A stretch of DNA of 64,000 nucleotides. Origin: Mrakia gelida. Its lineage: Eukaryota; Basidiomycota; Tremellomycetes; Cystofilobasidiales; Mrakiaceae. The stretch lies in contig BRON01000005.1 of the NCBI GenBank assembly GCA_024345305.1, positions 1,488,001 to 1,552,000 of the forward strand. The letters run 5' to 3'. Of the stretch, positions 9,893-22,512 are shown in pieces (within the stretch, counting starts at the first letter, position 1; every line of letters begins with the position of its first letter). Under the pieces are notes generated by a model, which searched no databases, was not told the DNA's origin, and was given only the letters and a program-made list of their open reading frames with translations. Position numbers and translations under genes: made by a program.

Positions 9893-12800
9893 ATGACTGA
9901 AAAAGCTCTTCCCTCCACTCCCCCTACCCATTCCACCTCCATCTCCGCCTCCCTACCTTCTTCGTTCTCTGAGATCCCCGGACGAACGAGAGCAGCCCTT
10001 CTCCAGGAAGACGTCGAAGCCTCGCCTTCTTTCCATGTCGACCTCGTCTTCGCCTTCTCTACCAAGCTCTCTGCCTCCATCACCAAGAAGCTTCCCAAGG
10101 GAGTCGCCGCTACCTCCCTCAAGGATCGAGCTGCAGCTGCTGCGTTCGCTCAGACCGAGTTCGCGACCCTTCGCTCTGGATTGGAGGGGAAGGGGCTTTC
10201 GGTGACGGCGAGGAAGGCCAAAGTCGAGGAGAAGAAGAAGGGAGCCAAGAAGGGGGAGGAGGATGAAGGAAAGGTCTGGGTCTTCGTCAGTGCTACTGAG
10301 GAGCTCGTCGAGAGCTTGATGCACAAGGAGAAGTGAGTCTGAACGGATCGAGGAAGGAGGAGAGCTCGAGGAGATGGGACGAACATCAAAGCTGACGCTC
10401 TACTCCCTTCTCTCCTTTTTTCTCCCTCCTTGCTAGATCCAACGACTTCCTTCACGGCGTCGCAGCCTCTCCTCCCAACACTAACGATGCCATCACTCCT
10501 GCCGAGCGACTTCGACTCGTTTACGAGCTCGTCACTGGAGATACAGAGCAGGTTCGTCCTTTCAGCTTCGAGCTGAGCTCATGAGCTCGACCCCTCCTTC
10601 CTCTCCTCCCTTCGCCCTTCCTTTGCTTACCGTCCTTCTCTCTTCTTTTCGTCTTCGCTCTCCGCAGGGAGGTCTCGCCATCACTCCTGGAGTCTACCCT
10701 TGGTCTCACGTTCAATCCATCTTCGCTCTTCACGACAAGGCCGTCAACGACAAGTGGACGCACTCCTGGCTGGGGAAGGATTGGAGCGTCGGCCTCAGGA
10801 TTCAGCCTCACGAGACAGATCTCATCCTCAAGCACGTACGTTCGAGCTATGTGTCTACATCTCTTCTCTCCACGTTTTCTCTTGGACTGACTGAGTCCGC
10901 TTCTCTGCCTTCCTTCTCTTACCTCAGTTCGGTCCCTCCCTCGCCCTCTACTTCTCCTTCCTCAGCTTCTACACCCTCGCTACCCTCCCTCTCTCCATCG
11001 TCGGCCTTCTCGCGTGGGCTTTCCTTCCAACTGGATCCTACTCGTCCATCTACGCTCTCGTCGGTTCCTTCTGGTCCGTCGCCGTCGTCGAAGCTTGGAG
11101 GATCAAGGAGAAGTCGCTCGCGACTCAGTGGGGGATGAAGGGAGTCGAGAGTGAGGAGAAGTGGAGAGCTCAGAGCTCGGCCGCTGCTCGAGGAAGGGTT
11201 TGGTGGAGGAAGGACCTCAGGGTCTTGGCTGGAGTCCCCGTCTTGCTTCTCTGCGCGACAGCCCTCTTCGGAGTTTTGACCTCGCTCTTTATCTTCGAGG
11301 CGTTCGTGACTGCTCTCTACGATGGGCCTGGTAGCCAGTATATCGTGAGTCTGTTCTATTTTTTCGGTCGAAGAAGGCGAGGTGGTCAGGAAGGACAAGG
11401 TCAAAGACGCGTCAACTCCGGCAGCTGATCGCGTCGCTCCCTCGCTCTTCTCCTTCAGTCCCTCGCTCCCACCCTCCTCTTCGCCGTCATCGTCCCTCGA
11501 ATCCTCGCCGTTTACCGAACCATTGCCGTCCGTCTCACTGACTGGGAGGATCACGCGACCGAGGCTTCGTACCAGAACGCGCTTACCGTCAAGACCTTGT
11601 ACGTGGCTCAATCCTCGCTCCGACAGTCCTCCTCTCCCTCCTCTTGACCCCAATTAACCCCTCGCCCTCTTTTTACAGCGCTCTCAACTCCATCGTCGCC
11701 TTCGGAGGCCTCTTGCTCTCAGCCTACTGCTACATCCCCTTCGGCGACCAGGTCATGTCCATCGTCGACCAAACCCTCTTCTCGGCTTCCCAGAACATCG
11801 AAGACGTTGGAGGATCGGTGTCGGAGAAGATTGGAGAGGCCGGAGAGAAGCTCGCTGCCTCTGGGACTCCTCCTCCTGGAACGGGAGGAGCGAAGGCGCC
11901 CCGAGGACGAGGAGTCATCAACGACGGACGACTTCAGGCTCAGGTCTTCGCTTATACTGTCACGAACCAGAGTGAGTTCTTTTCTCCTCCCCCCGTCTGA
12001 CTCAGTAGTTCACAGGAGTAGGGCCTACGAATGCAGAAATCGTTCGACGAACGAGAGCTGACTTGACGCGTCTCTCCTCCCTTTCGTTTGTTCGTTCCCC
12101 TCAGTCGTCAACGCTGCTACGGAACTCGTTCTTCCCATCGTCCTCAGGTGGTACGCCGAGTGGAGAGCTGGAGACAAGGGAAAGGACGCTCAGCTCAAGA
12201 AGGATCTGGACGAGAAGAGGAGTGTCGAGAGGATCGACGAGGCTTCGTTCTTGCAGAAGGTCGAGAGGGAGGCTCTGCTTCCTGAGTACTCGCTGTTCGG
12301 TGAGTCAAACTTCCCTCTCTCGTTCAGTCAATTTGAACGGGTTGGATGAGGTGGAGCTGGGGGAGATGGAGCTCGGGACGGACGGAGGGAGCAGCGAAAC
12401 TGAAGACGACGCGACGGTCGTTTGTTTTCGAGTCGACTCACTGACCTTTCCTCACCATCCTTCTTTCCAGTTGACTACGCCGAGATGGTCACTCAGTTTG
12501 GATACGTCGCTCTCTGGTCTATTTGCTGGCCTCTCGCTTGTCGTGAGTCTTCCCGTTGGCCATCCTTGCTTCCGCCTATTTGTCGACGAGCTGACCTCCC
12601 GTTCCTCGTTCTCGTCTTAGTCCCCGTCTCGGTCAACAACTACTTCGAACTTCGCTCCGACGCACTCAAAGTCTGCTTGAACGTTCGAAAGCCCATCCCG
12701 AGCAGGTCAGTTGATCTTCTTCTCACTCGTCGCCTCCTCGTTTTCAGCTCGAACGCGTTCGCTGACCATCGCCCTTCTTTTCCTCGCTCACCCAGAGTCT

Positions 12801-13401
12801 CAACCATCGGTCCCTGGCTCTCAGCTATGGTAGGTTCTCGCTCCTCGCTTTCGTTCCTCCCTGAGCCGTCTCCCGTCGTCGCGCCTCTTCGCCACTGACT
12901 TCCCTCCTCCTATTTCCTTCACAGACCTTCCTCTCCTGGCTCTCCGTCCTCACCAACTCGACCCTCTACTCCCTCTTCCACCCTACGCCTCACACCCCCT
13001 CCCAAAAAGGGTTCTCCTTCCTCTCGACCTCCCAGCACGCTTCCCACGACCACCACTCCGCTCCCTCCGTCAGCGGAACGTTCTTCCCTCTCCTGCTCGT
13101 CGCGCTCGGAGCGAGTCACGTCTTCTTCGTCGTGCGAGCGGGGATCCAGTACGTCTTGAGGAAGATGATGTGGGAGGGGAGCATGGAGGTTGTGCAGGGG
13201 AGGAAGAGGGAGACGGAGGTTAGGGCGGAATACCTCGAGAGGCATAGGGCTCAGATCGTTCAGGGGACGAGGAAGGAGTTGGGTGCGAGTGGGAATGGGG
13301 TTGGAGGGGGAAGGGAGAAGAGTGTCGGAGAGGATATGTTCTGGGCTGGAGGAGAGGGAGCGGAGGTTACGGAGGTGGGGAGTAGTTACAAGCTCGAGTG
13401 A
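9893..13401 (+). CDS. anoctamin / TMEM16 family membrane protein (Ist2-like)
   Basis: Anoctamins are multi-helix Ca-dependent lipid scramblases or ion channels; the yeast member Ist2 tethers cortical ER to the plasma membrane. Eleven exons close exactly to 811 aa: 9893-10332, 10437-10551, 10668-10835, 10928-11344, 11459-11598, 11679-11971, 12105-12299, 12471-12542, 12621-12705, 12796-12829, 12925-13401. The soluble N-terminal domain (to about residue 230) includes an Ala/Lys segment. Membrane segments begin at FGPSLALYFSFLSFYTLATL, then VPVLLLCATALFGVLTSLF, LAPTLLFAVIVPRILAVY and others. The family signature N-N-x-x-E-x-R-x-D-A-x-K is present as VNNYFELRSDALKVC. The C-terminus after the last helix is charged but lacks the long basic tail of yeast Ist2, so direct plasma-membrane binding is uncertain. 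Confidence 0.9.
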
Positions 13402-13697
13402 ACGGAGGAGGAAACGAACGAACGACGCGACTCGAATCTTGCTTTCCCCTCGCTTCATCTCTCTCTCCCTTCTTCTTACTTAGCTTCTGTGCTCGTTTCG
13501 TTAACGATCTATGCGTATCCAAAGTCTCTTTAATTAACTCGATCAAAGGAAAATCTGCTCACCCCAAAGCGAGCTAAGCCCAAAACCAAACACCAGCCGC
13601 GCGTCACCGACCTTGCCTTGCGTTCCCTCCCTCACCCTTCCTTCCCTCTCCCTCAACCTTCCAACCTCCATCCCGCTCTCCCTTCTTCCTTCTTATC
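13402..13697. other. intergenic, tandem genes
   Basis: A spacer of 296 bp between two plus-strand genes. The last 90 bp are pyrimidine-rich, as expected just upstream of a start codon in this genome. Confidence 0.4.
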
Positions 13698-16313
13698 ATG
13701 TCCCTCTTCAAGAAGAAGTCCAAAACCTCCCCACCTTCTTCCTCTTCCCGAAACAACAACAACAACAACCCTCACCCCCCTCCTCTCACTCCTCCCCTGC
13801 TCGACGAAACTCCCCTCAGCTCGATCTCAACGATGCGAGCTTCCCAATCCGCCGCTTCCTCCATCGCTACAGGAACGGGTACGGGAACAGGGAAAGGACT
13901 CCCTTCGACCCTCTCCTCTACCGGAAGCAGCACGAGAAGCAGGAAACCAAGCTTGAAGAGGATTTTCTCTACGAAGAAGTCGAAGGAGGAGCTTCAGCTT
14001 CAAGGCGCCGGGACGAGTCCTGACGGGAGCGTTGGGAAAGCGACGGGAGGAGGTCTTTCAGGGTGGATAGGGAAGAGAAGAAGTAAGGATCTCATGGGAT
14101 ACAAAGGGGCTGGGTTCGCTGGAGCGGCAGCTGTGGAGGAAGGGAGGGAGAGGGAAGGGAGTGGGAGTGGAGCGTCCAGTGCGGGAGGGATGGTGGTGCT
14201 CAGCGAGGCAGCAGAGCAGGAGCGAGTGCAACTTGGAGCCAACATCGATTGGGCAAAGTGAGTTCGACCTCTTTGTTTACATTTCTCGCTGTCTGTGGCT
14301 TTTGGTTGTTTTCGTTTTGGGTGGGGAAGGAGGGAGGAAGCGGGAGGGACACGAGAAGGGAGGCAAGCCTGACATGCGCTTTCTTCGTTCACCTCGAACC
14401 CCATCTCCCTTTCTCTTCTTCTTTCCTTCTCCTTCTTCTGAATCGATCTACGATAAACAGTCCCAGCTCGTTCGTCTCCCCTCCTCCTCACCACCAACCC
14501 TTCCCTACCTCCATGCCCTCTTCTTCCCCTCCTCCTCCTCCTCCCAAAGTCGAAGCATCAGCTGGTCCCTCGACTCCACCCTCCTCCCTTCACTCTCGAC
14601 GCCGTCAAACCTCCCTCTCTTCCATCTCCACCTCACCCTCTTCAGCTAAGGATCAACCAGCTGCTCCCTCGGATAGGATGAGGAAAGCGAGCTTGCTCGG
14701 TTTGTTCTCGGGCGCGAAGAAGGACGGGAGCGGTGGGAGTGTGGGAAGTCGAGCGAGCGTTGAGGTCGATAGGAGTACGGTCGAGGCGGAATCGTTGGGG
14801 ACGACTTCGACGACGACGAACACGACTACGGGAGGATCAGGTGGTGGTGTAGGTGGGAGTAGTGAGAGGTCGAGATCGAGATCGCCTGCTGGGGGGGAGA
14901 GAAGGAAAGGGTGAGTTGCCTCGTCATTGATGAGCTCGTTCGACTTTCGATCCCTCCTTCGCTCTTGACCTTCGCTTCTGCCCTCCTCCCTCGAAGATCG
15001 CCTTGTCGTGGGATCTCGATGAGCAGACTTCCCACTGACCTCTCTCTCCCACTTCTTCTTTTCGCAGACTCCACACCCCATCTCCCTCCCCAGCAGCTTC
15101 GGCCTCCTCCCTCCTCCCAGCAATCCCGACTCCTGCTCCTCACGGTTCAACCGACTTCTTCCCTCCTCCTTCCACTCCCACTTCAACCTTCATCCATCAT
15201 CAACCCTCCTCTCCTCAACCTCTCCCTCCAGTCGTCTCAACCTCCTACGGAGCAGACGACCTCGCCTCGCCTACCTCCGTCGACCTCCCGCTCGCTGCTC
15301 AACCCGACTTCGGGACAACCGTCACTACTCCCTCGACTTCCTCCCTTCGAACTACCTCGCCCAACCCTCCCGCTTCAGCCTCGGAAGCTCTCCTTCAGAC
15401 GCTCGTTCTGTCGTCGGCGAAGACCCCGAAGGTGCAGGTGAAGCTGAGGAAGAAGGACAGTCTGGGATCGAACTCGCCTGTTGGAAGGGTGAGGAGGAAG
15501 AAGGTCCCTGGAGCTGGGGAGGGGGGAGAGCAGGAGACGAGGTCGAGCCAGGAGTCGAGTAGGAGAGGGAGCATGGATGTTGCGAGAGGAGAGTCGTCCC
15601 CGACGAAGAAGACAGAGGGAAGAGCAGTGGGAGGAGCAGGAGGAGACGAAGTCGCGTCCGCGTCACCTCGTCCCTCGTCGACGTCCCACCTCGAGCTTCC
15701 TCTCCTTTCTTCGCCCTCGCTCGCTCCCATCGAGGACACCGCTCAACCCAAGGACTCAGACGTCGTCGCAGAGGAGGAACCAGCCGAACTCACCTCCGTC
15801 GAAGCACACAACGGCTCCTCGTCCACCTCTCCTCGTCCCTCCCCACCTCCCTCCGCCCCTCCCACACCGGCACCCACCGAAGCCTCCGAGACCTTCACCA
15901 CCTACGTCGCAGGATCCCTCCACTCTCCTACCCTCAAACACACCCAACTCGACGAATCCCTCCATCCTGCACCGCTCACGTTCTTCGAGTCAACCGACCC
16001 ATCCTCCTCTCCTAAGCCAAGTCGCACCCCAACCACAACCCTCCTCGTCCATCAAGCACCCATCACCCTTCGCCTTCCCAACCCTCTGCACCCGTTTGCC
16101 TTCTTGCTCTCCATCCCTCTCGCGCCGAGGTTGGTGCCCGGGTTCGTGAAGGAGTGGGTGAGGAGGGAGCGAATCGTGCTCGATCTCGATTTGGGGAGGG
16201 TGGAGGAGGGTGGGAAGAGGGTTGTGAGAACGGCGGGAACGGTGGTGAAGTGGGGGGTTGGGTGGTGGGTGATTGTTCCGTGGAGGGTTGGGAGGTGGGT
16301 TGTTGGGCGATGA
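13698..16313 (+). CDS. large disordered Ser/Pro-rich protein with basic and hydrophobic C-terminus
   Basis: Not recognised. Three exons (13698-14257, 14461-14910, 15068-16313) close to 751 aa. The N-terminus is lysine-rich (MSLFKKKSKTSPP) with a six-Asn run from an AAC repeat. Basic patches recur in each exon (KPSLKRIFSTKKSKEEL, RKASLLGLFSGAKKDG, KVQVKLRKKDS) and look like phosphorylation or membrane-binding modules. The last about 90 residues (LRLPNPLHPFAFLLSIPLAP, FVKEWVRRERIVLDL, GWWVIVPWRVGRWVVGR) are hydrophobic and aromatic, unlike the rest. They may form an amphipathic membrane-associated end. The protein could be a cell-cortex or vesicle-associated scaffold; that is only an inference from composition. 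Confidence 0.7.
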
Positions 16314-17051
16314 GCGAGGAACGAGCGAGGGAGAGGTGGCTGGGTGGTTTGGTGTTTCGCGTTTTGTTTCTCTTCCCTTCTCTCATTCTCGCCCTTACTT
16401 TACGTCTACTCTGTTGTCTGTTTTCTGCGTCTTGGCTTCTCATATTCTTTGGGCTTTTAGCGTTCTTTCCTTCTGTAAGCTTTTCAGCCCTCTTTGATCT
16501 CTCTCTTTCGACCTTTGCCTCTCGACGTTTCGTTCGACGACTCGTTTCTGCCTTGCTTGTTCTTACTGCCTCCGTGACTCGTTCCCATCCCATATTGTAC
16601 CCCGACATAGCTACTCGACAACTTTTCGCACGTCCCTATGCGCATATACGTTCTCTCTCCCTTTCTGTGTCTCTCTGGAGAGGAAGAAACGAAAAAGGGG
16701 ACGACGCGTCGTCGTTCTCTTCGAGCTCAAAGAACGAACGATCACAACATCACGCTCGAAAAGCAGGAATCAAGAAGAGGGGTATGCATAGGTTCGAACA
16801 GGTTATGGACACACGCGAGGGGGTAATGAACTCGGAGGGATGGTAAGCAAACGAAGGGCGAGTCGGTCGACGCGTCGAGCGAAGCGAGGAGAGGATACGA
16901 TTGGATGGGATTGGTAGCGGAGGACGAGGGGGATCTAGTGAGAGATGAAAGAAACGGAAAGAGATACGAGGTTTGATGTGGATACGAACGAGGCTGGGAA
17001 AGCGAGGGGAGAGGGGAGTGCATAGAAAACGAAACGAAACAATAACAACGA
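16314..17051. other. convergent intergenic region / 3' UTRs
   Basis: Between the plus-strand disordered gene and the 3' end of KAR5 on the minus strand. T-rich on the left, purine-rich on the right, as expected for two 3' UTRs facing each other. GACGCGTC occurs near 16698 and 16869. No gene was supported. Confidence 0.4.
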
Positions 17052-20000
17052 TCAAAGAGGCATGCTTTTCGCTCTCCTTCCCCTCTCCAAGCCCTTCACC
17101 CTCCCACCAGCTTCATCCGGAGCCTTCCTCTTCTCAGCACTCGGGTCAGACGAGTTGATAGGCGTGAACGGGGGGATGAAGAAGGGTCGTCGAGTTCCCT
17201 CGTTGGTTCGTCGCGAGGAAGAGGGAGGAAGCTGTCGACCGAACTCGAGGAGAGGGGATTTGGGTGAGGTCTTGATGGTTGCAGTAGGTCGAGAAGTAGG
17301 AGGCGTCGATGGTGGATTGGGGTTCGGGTTGGAGTTGGCGAGACGCGAAGGGGAAGAGGAAGCGGACGCGGAAGAATGGGAGACGGGACTGCGAGCGAGA
17401 AGGAAGCTTAGAGAGGCGTAAGAGAACGATTAGACACGCTTGTGGCGTGTGCTAGGCGGGGAGTGGAAAAGGAGAACAGGAAGAAGAGCGAACAAAAGAC
17501 GCGAGAGCTGGTCGAGCGAAAGGATTCGGGTGACTGACCTCTCCTTTGCGTCCCTCTGCTTCTTCGGCGAAGCCAGTCGAGGTGAGACGAGACGTCGAAC
17601 TCCTTTCAGCGAAGAGGCGAGTAAGAAGAGAGCCAGGGTCTGCGACGAAACGAGCGAACGCGAGGTCAGCGTGCGAACTCTGTCATGTCGCAAAGACGCG
17701 ATGGAGTAGGGACTCACCAATCCGACGCTGAACACGTTCTGAACGACCGACCAGATGAGAGAGGCGAGGAACCCGATGGTTCGGGAGGTAAGCCAGCTCT
17801 CGAGAAGTCGTTCGATGGGAGAGGAATAGCCTGAATGGAAGAAAAAACAAGACGCGTCGTCAGTACGTCGTTCGTCCGTTCGTTCGTTCGTTCATCCGTC
17901 CACTGTCCTCGACCGATGAGCTACCCAGTGCAACCCTCAGAATTCATGAGCGGCTTCCGAAATCGAGACAGTGTCACTCACCTCCGAACCCTCTCCTCTC
18001 CTCCATCGACGCTCCAAAGCTCATCAACTCCCTCCCTCCTCCGCCGCCACCTCCTCCTGTTATCAACCTCTCCAACCCCCTCCAGACTAGCGCTCCAGCC
18101 CAACCCAGCCATGAAACTCCAGAGTACGCAAGCTGCCTCTCGAGAAGAAGGTTCGTCTGGTTCACGAGGGAAGCTTGAGTTTCGACGAGGGAGGAGAGGT
18201 CGGCGAGGGTTTGGGAGAGCGTCGAAAGTGAGGTGAGGGAGGCAGTTGAGATATACTGCAGTTGAAGATGTAGAGAGTCGAAAAAGAGGGTTATTAGCGA
18301 CGTGAGACGGTGAGAAGCTAGAGTTGGAAGCCGAACGTACGTTGGTTCGTGAAACGAGCGAGTGAGATTGAGAAAGGGTGGATTCGAGGTCGGAGGTTTG
18401 ATGGAGGAGGGATCGGATGTTCTGCGGCTCGAGACGTTGGAAGAAGAAGAGAGGTGTCAGGAAAGACGAGAGAAGGAAGGAGACGGTGCTCAATCGAGCT
18501 CGACTCACATCGCTCATCCCGCTCAACCCTCCCAACATGGCCTTCCACTCCTCTCCTTCCCTCAGCTCCTGCATCGTTTCCGAGACCCAGGAAGAGATCT
18601 CTACCTCCTGCTTCTGAAGAACTCTCTCTAGGCTGGCTCGTTCTCCAGAGAGGAGAGTCGATTGATGCTGGAAGAAAACGAGAACGAAAGAACGGTCAGC
18701 GACGCGTCGGCCCACAAACAGTCTTTGGGATGAGGGGAGAGAAGACGAACCTTCTCCAAGACGGTTGTCAGCTTTGACTGCAGCTCCTCCTGCATCCCGA
18801 GCCAAACACCGTCGAGGACGAGCTTCATCTCCGACGCGACGAGATCGGAACGAAGGACGTCTTGTTGAAAGGTCGAGAGATGAGCTGTGAAGAGGGTAAG
18901 GTCCTGCGTTCGGAACGACGGAACGAGGGATAGATGCAAAAGGGTCGGATCAGCTACTGAGCTCGGGCAGGACGACCTCCTGGGACTGAGGCAGTAGGGA
19001 GACGAGCAGCACGACGCGTCGAAGTCTCACCTCGAGTCGGTCGCTGAGCTTCTCCTCGTTCTTCTTGAGATGTTTTAGAAGCGCGATCTTCTCCATCGTA
19101 GCGTTGACATACATCTTCTGAGCTCTGTCTGTTTGAGAAACGGAAGGTAGGGTGGAAAGAGGTGAGCGAATGCGCGTCGACGGCTAAGAAACGAGGGAAA
19201 GGTGAGGATGAACCTACCGATGTCGTTGGATCTTTGGAGAGCGAAACAGAGTTGGGCTGAAGAGTGAAGAAAGGTTACAAGCGAGGGATGGTCAGGTCAG
19301 GAGGGCTTCCTCATGGGATCAGCGAAACCGAGGCGAAGTCGGAAGACGACGCGACGCGGTCGAGGGAACTCACTGGCTTCTCGAACGTAGCCTGAGTAGG
19401 AGCTCCAGAACTGAGGTGATCTGCTCAGGGACCTGGTAATCAGGTGGGCGGACGCCTGAAAGTCAGCTCGAAGCAACCAGGAGGTCTCGAGAAGCAAAGG
19501 AAGAGCGAGGTAAGGAGACAACTCGAAGCTCGCTGGACACTCACTCGACACATCCTTGCCTTCCCGTCTTCCTCGTCTGATCCTCCGTCGCACTCTCTGG
19601 ATCGTCTTCCCAATAAAGTGTATCTGGTTTCGGTTCGGAAAGGTAGGAGGAGCATTCGGAGGGAGGAGTGATTCGAGCGGAGGAGAGGTCGCAGAGGGTG
19701 AGGAGGATGGCGGCTGTTTGGTTTGAGGTTCGGTTCAGGGTAGAGAAAGAATATGTAGACTCAGCGTTCAGTCTCCCATTCGTACCTTGGGGAACGCCAG
19801 GCCAAAAAAGCGACGTGCGCAAGAAGGCGAGACGAGAAGGGGGAAGAGTCAGTTGTTGGTACTGACCGTCTATTCGTTGAGCGTCGCCGACCGAGAACGA
19901 GTCCTGCTCGTTGGAAGAGGGACTACATCGAGCTCTAAGCTTGGAAGCTACGGACCTGAAGCAGTCTGGTTTGGAGGACGACGAAGGGGAGGAAGAGTCG

Positions 20001-20510
20001 GGGAAGAGATCTGTGGAGTGGCGAAAGCGAAGGCGGAGAGGGTTTGATGAGCTTGATCCGCGCAACAAGAGATATTTCCGAGAGTCTGAGGGATTCGTCG
20101 ACGAGTATGGAGAGCTGGGGACTCACGCAGCGTCGAAAAGAGAGCTTGACGTTCTTGAGGAGAGAGGGAGAGACTCGAGAAGGAGGAGGAGGAGGGATCG
20201 TCGAGAGCGAGGAGATGGTCGGAGTTCGATGGATCTGTGAGGTCGAGAGAGTGAAAAAGAGATTCAGAAACGGGGTAGAAAGTGAGCTCCACCCTACCAA
20301 GAGCTAACCGAAAGAGGTTCTGCGACCTGGCATCAAGTTCAAGAGGAGAGGGAGCGAGGAAGAGGGAAAGGACGAACCGTTTGAGCTCGAGGACGACCTT
20401 CGGCTCTCCTCCCGTGAGAAAGTCGGCTCTTCTCTGTCTGCTGTCCATTTCCACGCGTTGGTAGGTGGTACGAGGAGAAGGGCAGCTGCGAGAGCATGTA
20501 CGAGCCTCAT
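17052..20510 (-). CDS. KAR5: nuclear fusion protein KAR5 / Tht1-like
   Basis: KAR5-family proteins sit in the nuclear envelope or ER and drive fusion of the two nuclei after mating. The start at 20510 gives a clear signal peptide (MRLVHALAAALLLVPPTNAW). A lumenal cysteine-containing domain follows, with AAILLTLCDLSSARITPPSE, then the family core FWSSYSGYVREA and LCFALQRSNDIDRAQKMYV. A long coiled-coil region (KHLKKNEEKLSDRL, QEELQSKLTTVLEK, VLQKQEVEISSWVSETMQEL) leads to hydrophobic segments (GVSWLGWAGALVWRGL; RTIGFLASLIWSVVQNVFSVGL; TLALFLLASSLKGVRRLV) near the C-terminus. It ends in a basic disordered tail. The gene is split into many exons (about ten or more). Several introns contain ACGCGT. 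Order of elements (signal, Cys domain, coiled coil, membrane helices) matches KAR5, brambleberry and GEX1. It is head-to-head with the AT-hook gene, 138 bp apart. Confidence 0.82.
17878..17893. repeat. TTCG microsatellite in a KAR5 intron
   Basis: Four to five units of GTTC/TTCG in tandem, inside an intron of the minus-strand KAR5 gene, close to a GACGCGTC palindrome. Confidence 0.8.
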
Positions 20511-20648
20511 CCTCGAAGACTTGAGATGGACGTCTGAAGAAGAAAAACGGTCGTTCTGTTTGATGGAAGGAGATCGAAAGCTCCGGAGAGTTGCCGACCT
20601 CTTTTCTCTCCTCAACGTCTTCCTCCTCCCTCCCCTCCCTTCCTCCAA
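20511..20648. promoter_or_regulatory. divergent promoter, KAR5 / AT-hook gene
   Basis: A 138-bp spacer between start codons 20510 (minus) and 20649 (plus). It is pyrimidine-rich on the plus strand near 20649. No pheromone-response element was recognised inside it. Confidence 0.5.
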
Positions 20649-22512
20649 ATGAGCGCTTCAACACGACGCCGTTCGGATCGGATTGCCTCCAAGCCTGAAC
20701 CCACTACTCCCTCGATGGCTCCTACGTACTCGGATGACGGCGAAGAAGAGGACGGGAGTGAGGAAGAGGAGAGCGAAGGAGGGGAGGTGAAGGACGAACC
20801 CGCGAAGAAGGAGCAGAGAGAGCCCTCCATAGCCAGCTCAGCCTCGACGTCCACGAAGGGAGGGAAGCTTCCTGGAGGGACTGGACGACCTCGAGGAAGG
20901 CCTCCCAAGAAGAAGAACAAGCAGGCTGCAGTCAACGTCCTTCCATCGCCTTCCCCGTACTCAACCTCAACCAAGGGAAAGGGAAAAGAGTCCTCCATCG
21001 TCCATCTCTCCCCTACAGACATCTCAACTCAAAACAACATCAACAACAACCATCACAACAACAACAACAAGCACTCCAACCCTCCCCCTCAACCTTCCTA
21101 CCTCACCCATGCTCCTCTCGCTCATCGTCCACCTCCTCCTCCTCCGTCCCTTTCAGCGGGAGGGATCCTAACCGGAGGCGAACCTCTTCCCTTCCCTATC
21201 CCTCCTCTCCCTCATCTCCAACCTCTACACCAACAAGGGATGATCCACCTCCCTCTAGGCGTTGGATCAGCTCAGTATCAACACTTTGAACACGCTCCTC
21301 CCTCCTCCTCGTCCTCCTCCGGCTTGGATCAGAACGTCGACCCGAGGTTACTCGGTCTCGATCCCTCCAGAGCGGACGTCAGATCCAGAGCTCCCAGCGA
21401 CGCTTTCACTTCAGGGAGTCAGTCGATGAGCATGGGGATGGGGATGGGCATGGGTGGGATGCATGGTGGTGTTGGAGGGCCTGAGGGACCGTACGGAGGA
21501 GGTGTTGTTGGAGGACCGCCTGGGCAGCAGCACTTGGTTGGAGGAGTTGGTCCTGGAGGAGAGCTTCTACACGAGGATGGGTTGACGAGGCTGTACAGGG
21601 ATATAGGGAGAATCCTCTACGTGGATATGAGGGAGAGTCAGGATCTGCTGGTGAGTTTTTCCCGAGCTCTTCGTCTTTCGTGGTTCAAACTCGCCCGGTC
21701 GAAGCCCCGAGCTCTTCCTTCCCTCCCTCCTCGTCCATCTTCCCTCGATGATCTTCGCTCGAGCATTCCACCCAGCAGCACACCGCTTATACGACCAGCG
21801 TCGTTTATCGACACTTCATCATGACACTCCCTTCGTTGGATGAAACGCGACCGACGAGCTCTCGAAACGAAACCCGACGCGACGAGAGCTGACCCTTTGC
21901 CTTCCTTCCCTCCTTCTTCCCATCCTTCTCCTTCCTTCCAGGCCTACCTCATCGGTCAAATCCAACAAAACGCCAACGCCTTCGATCGATCTATCCCTCC
22001 CGAACGTCAAGGTCCAGCAGGCAGGGCGATTCTGGATGCTTTGGCGGGATCGGTAAGTTCGAACGTCCTCTTCCCTCCCTCCCTCCTCCTTCACCACCTT
22101 CGCCCGTCAACCTCTTCGCCTTCTGCGAATCCCTGGCTCGTCTCTCTGCCTCTCCTGTGAGGAGGGGAAGTACGCACCCGAGGTCTCCTAAAACGTCGAG
22201 AAGCTGGTCTCCTCGTTTTTCGTTCGACCTCGAAGCTGACCTCGCCTCTTCATCCTTTCCGTTGGACTCTCGGTGCTCGACTCCAGGCCTGCATCAACAT
22301 CCACTCCGTCAAAAAGATCTACGCTGGTCCAGGAGGGAGGGGTGGTGGATGGGAGGCTGTCGGGATCTGGCTGGTGACGAAGGTCAGCTCCACTCCCTCG
22401 CCTTTCGCTCCGCTTTCTTCTGAAGGAACGCTCGCTGACCTTCGTCTTCTCCTCTTTCTTCCTCTCACGTGCTTAGGCCTTCGACGTCTGGATAGGAAAC
22501 CATCTTCCCTGA
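20649..22512 (+). CDS. AT-hook protein, unknown
   Basis: Four exons (20649-21650, 21942-22052, 22287-22382, 22477-22512) close to 414 aa. Near residue 78 the sequence GRPRGRPPKKKNKQ is an AT-hook core (R-G-R-P type), so nuclear DNA binding is likely. The N-terminus is basic then strongly acidic (DDGEEEDGSEEEESEGGEV), followed by Asn/His runs and a Met/Gly-rich stretch. The C-terminal 130 residues look folded: LTRLYRDIGRILYVDMRESQ, AYLIGQIQQNANAFDRSIPP and WEAVGIWLVTKAFDVWIGNH. I do not recognise this domain. The 3' part could extend farther by alternative splicing: an open frame without a firm acceptor runs to about 22840. A chromatin role is inferred only from the AT-hook. Confidence 0.65.

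Noticed and set aside
17062..17421. Plus-strand 119-codon open frame
   Set aside because: It is antisense to the disordered C-terminal exon of KAR5, which joins in frame to its upstream exons.
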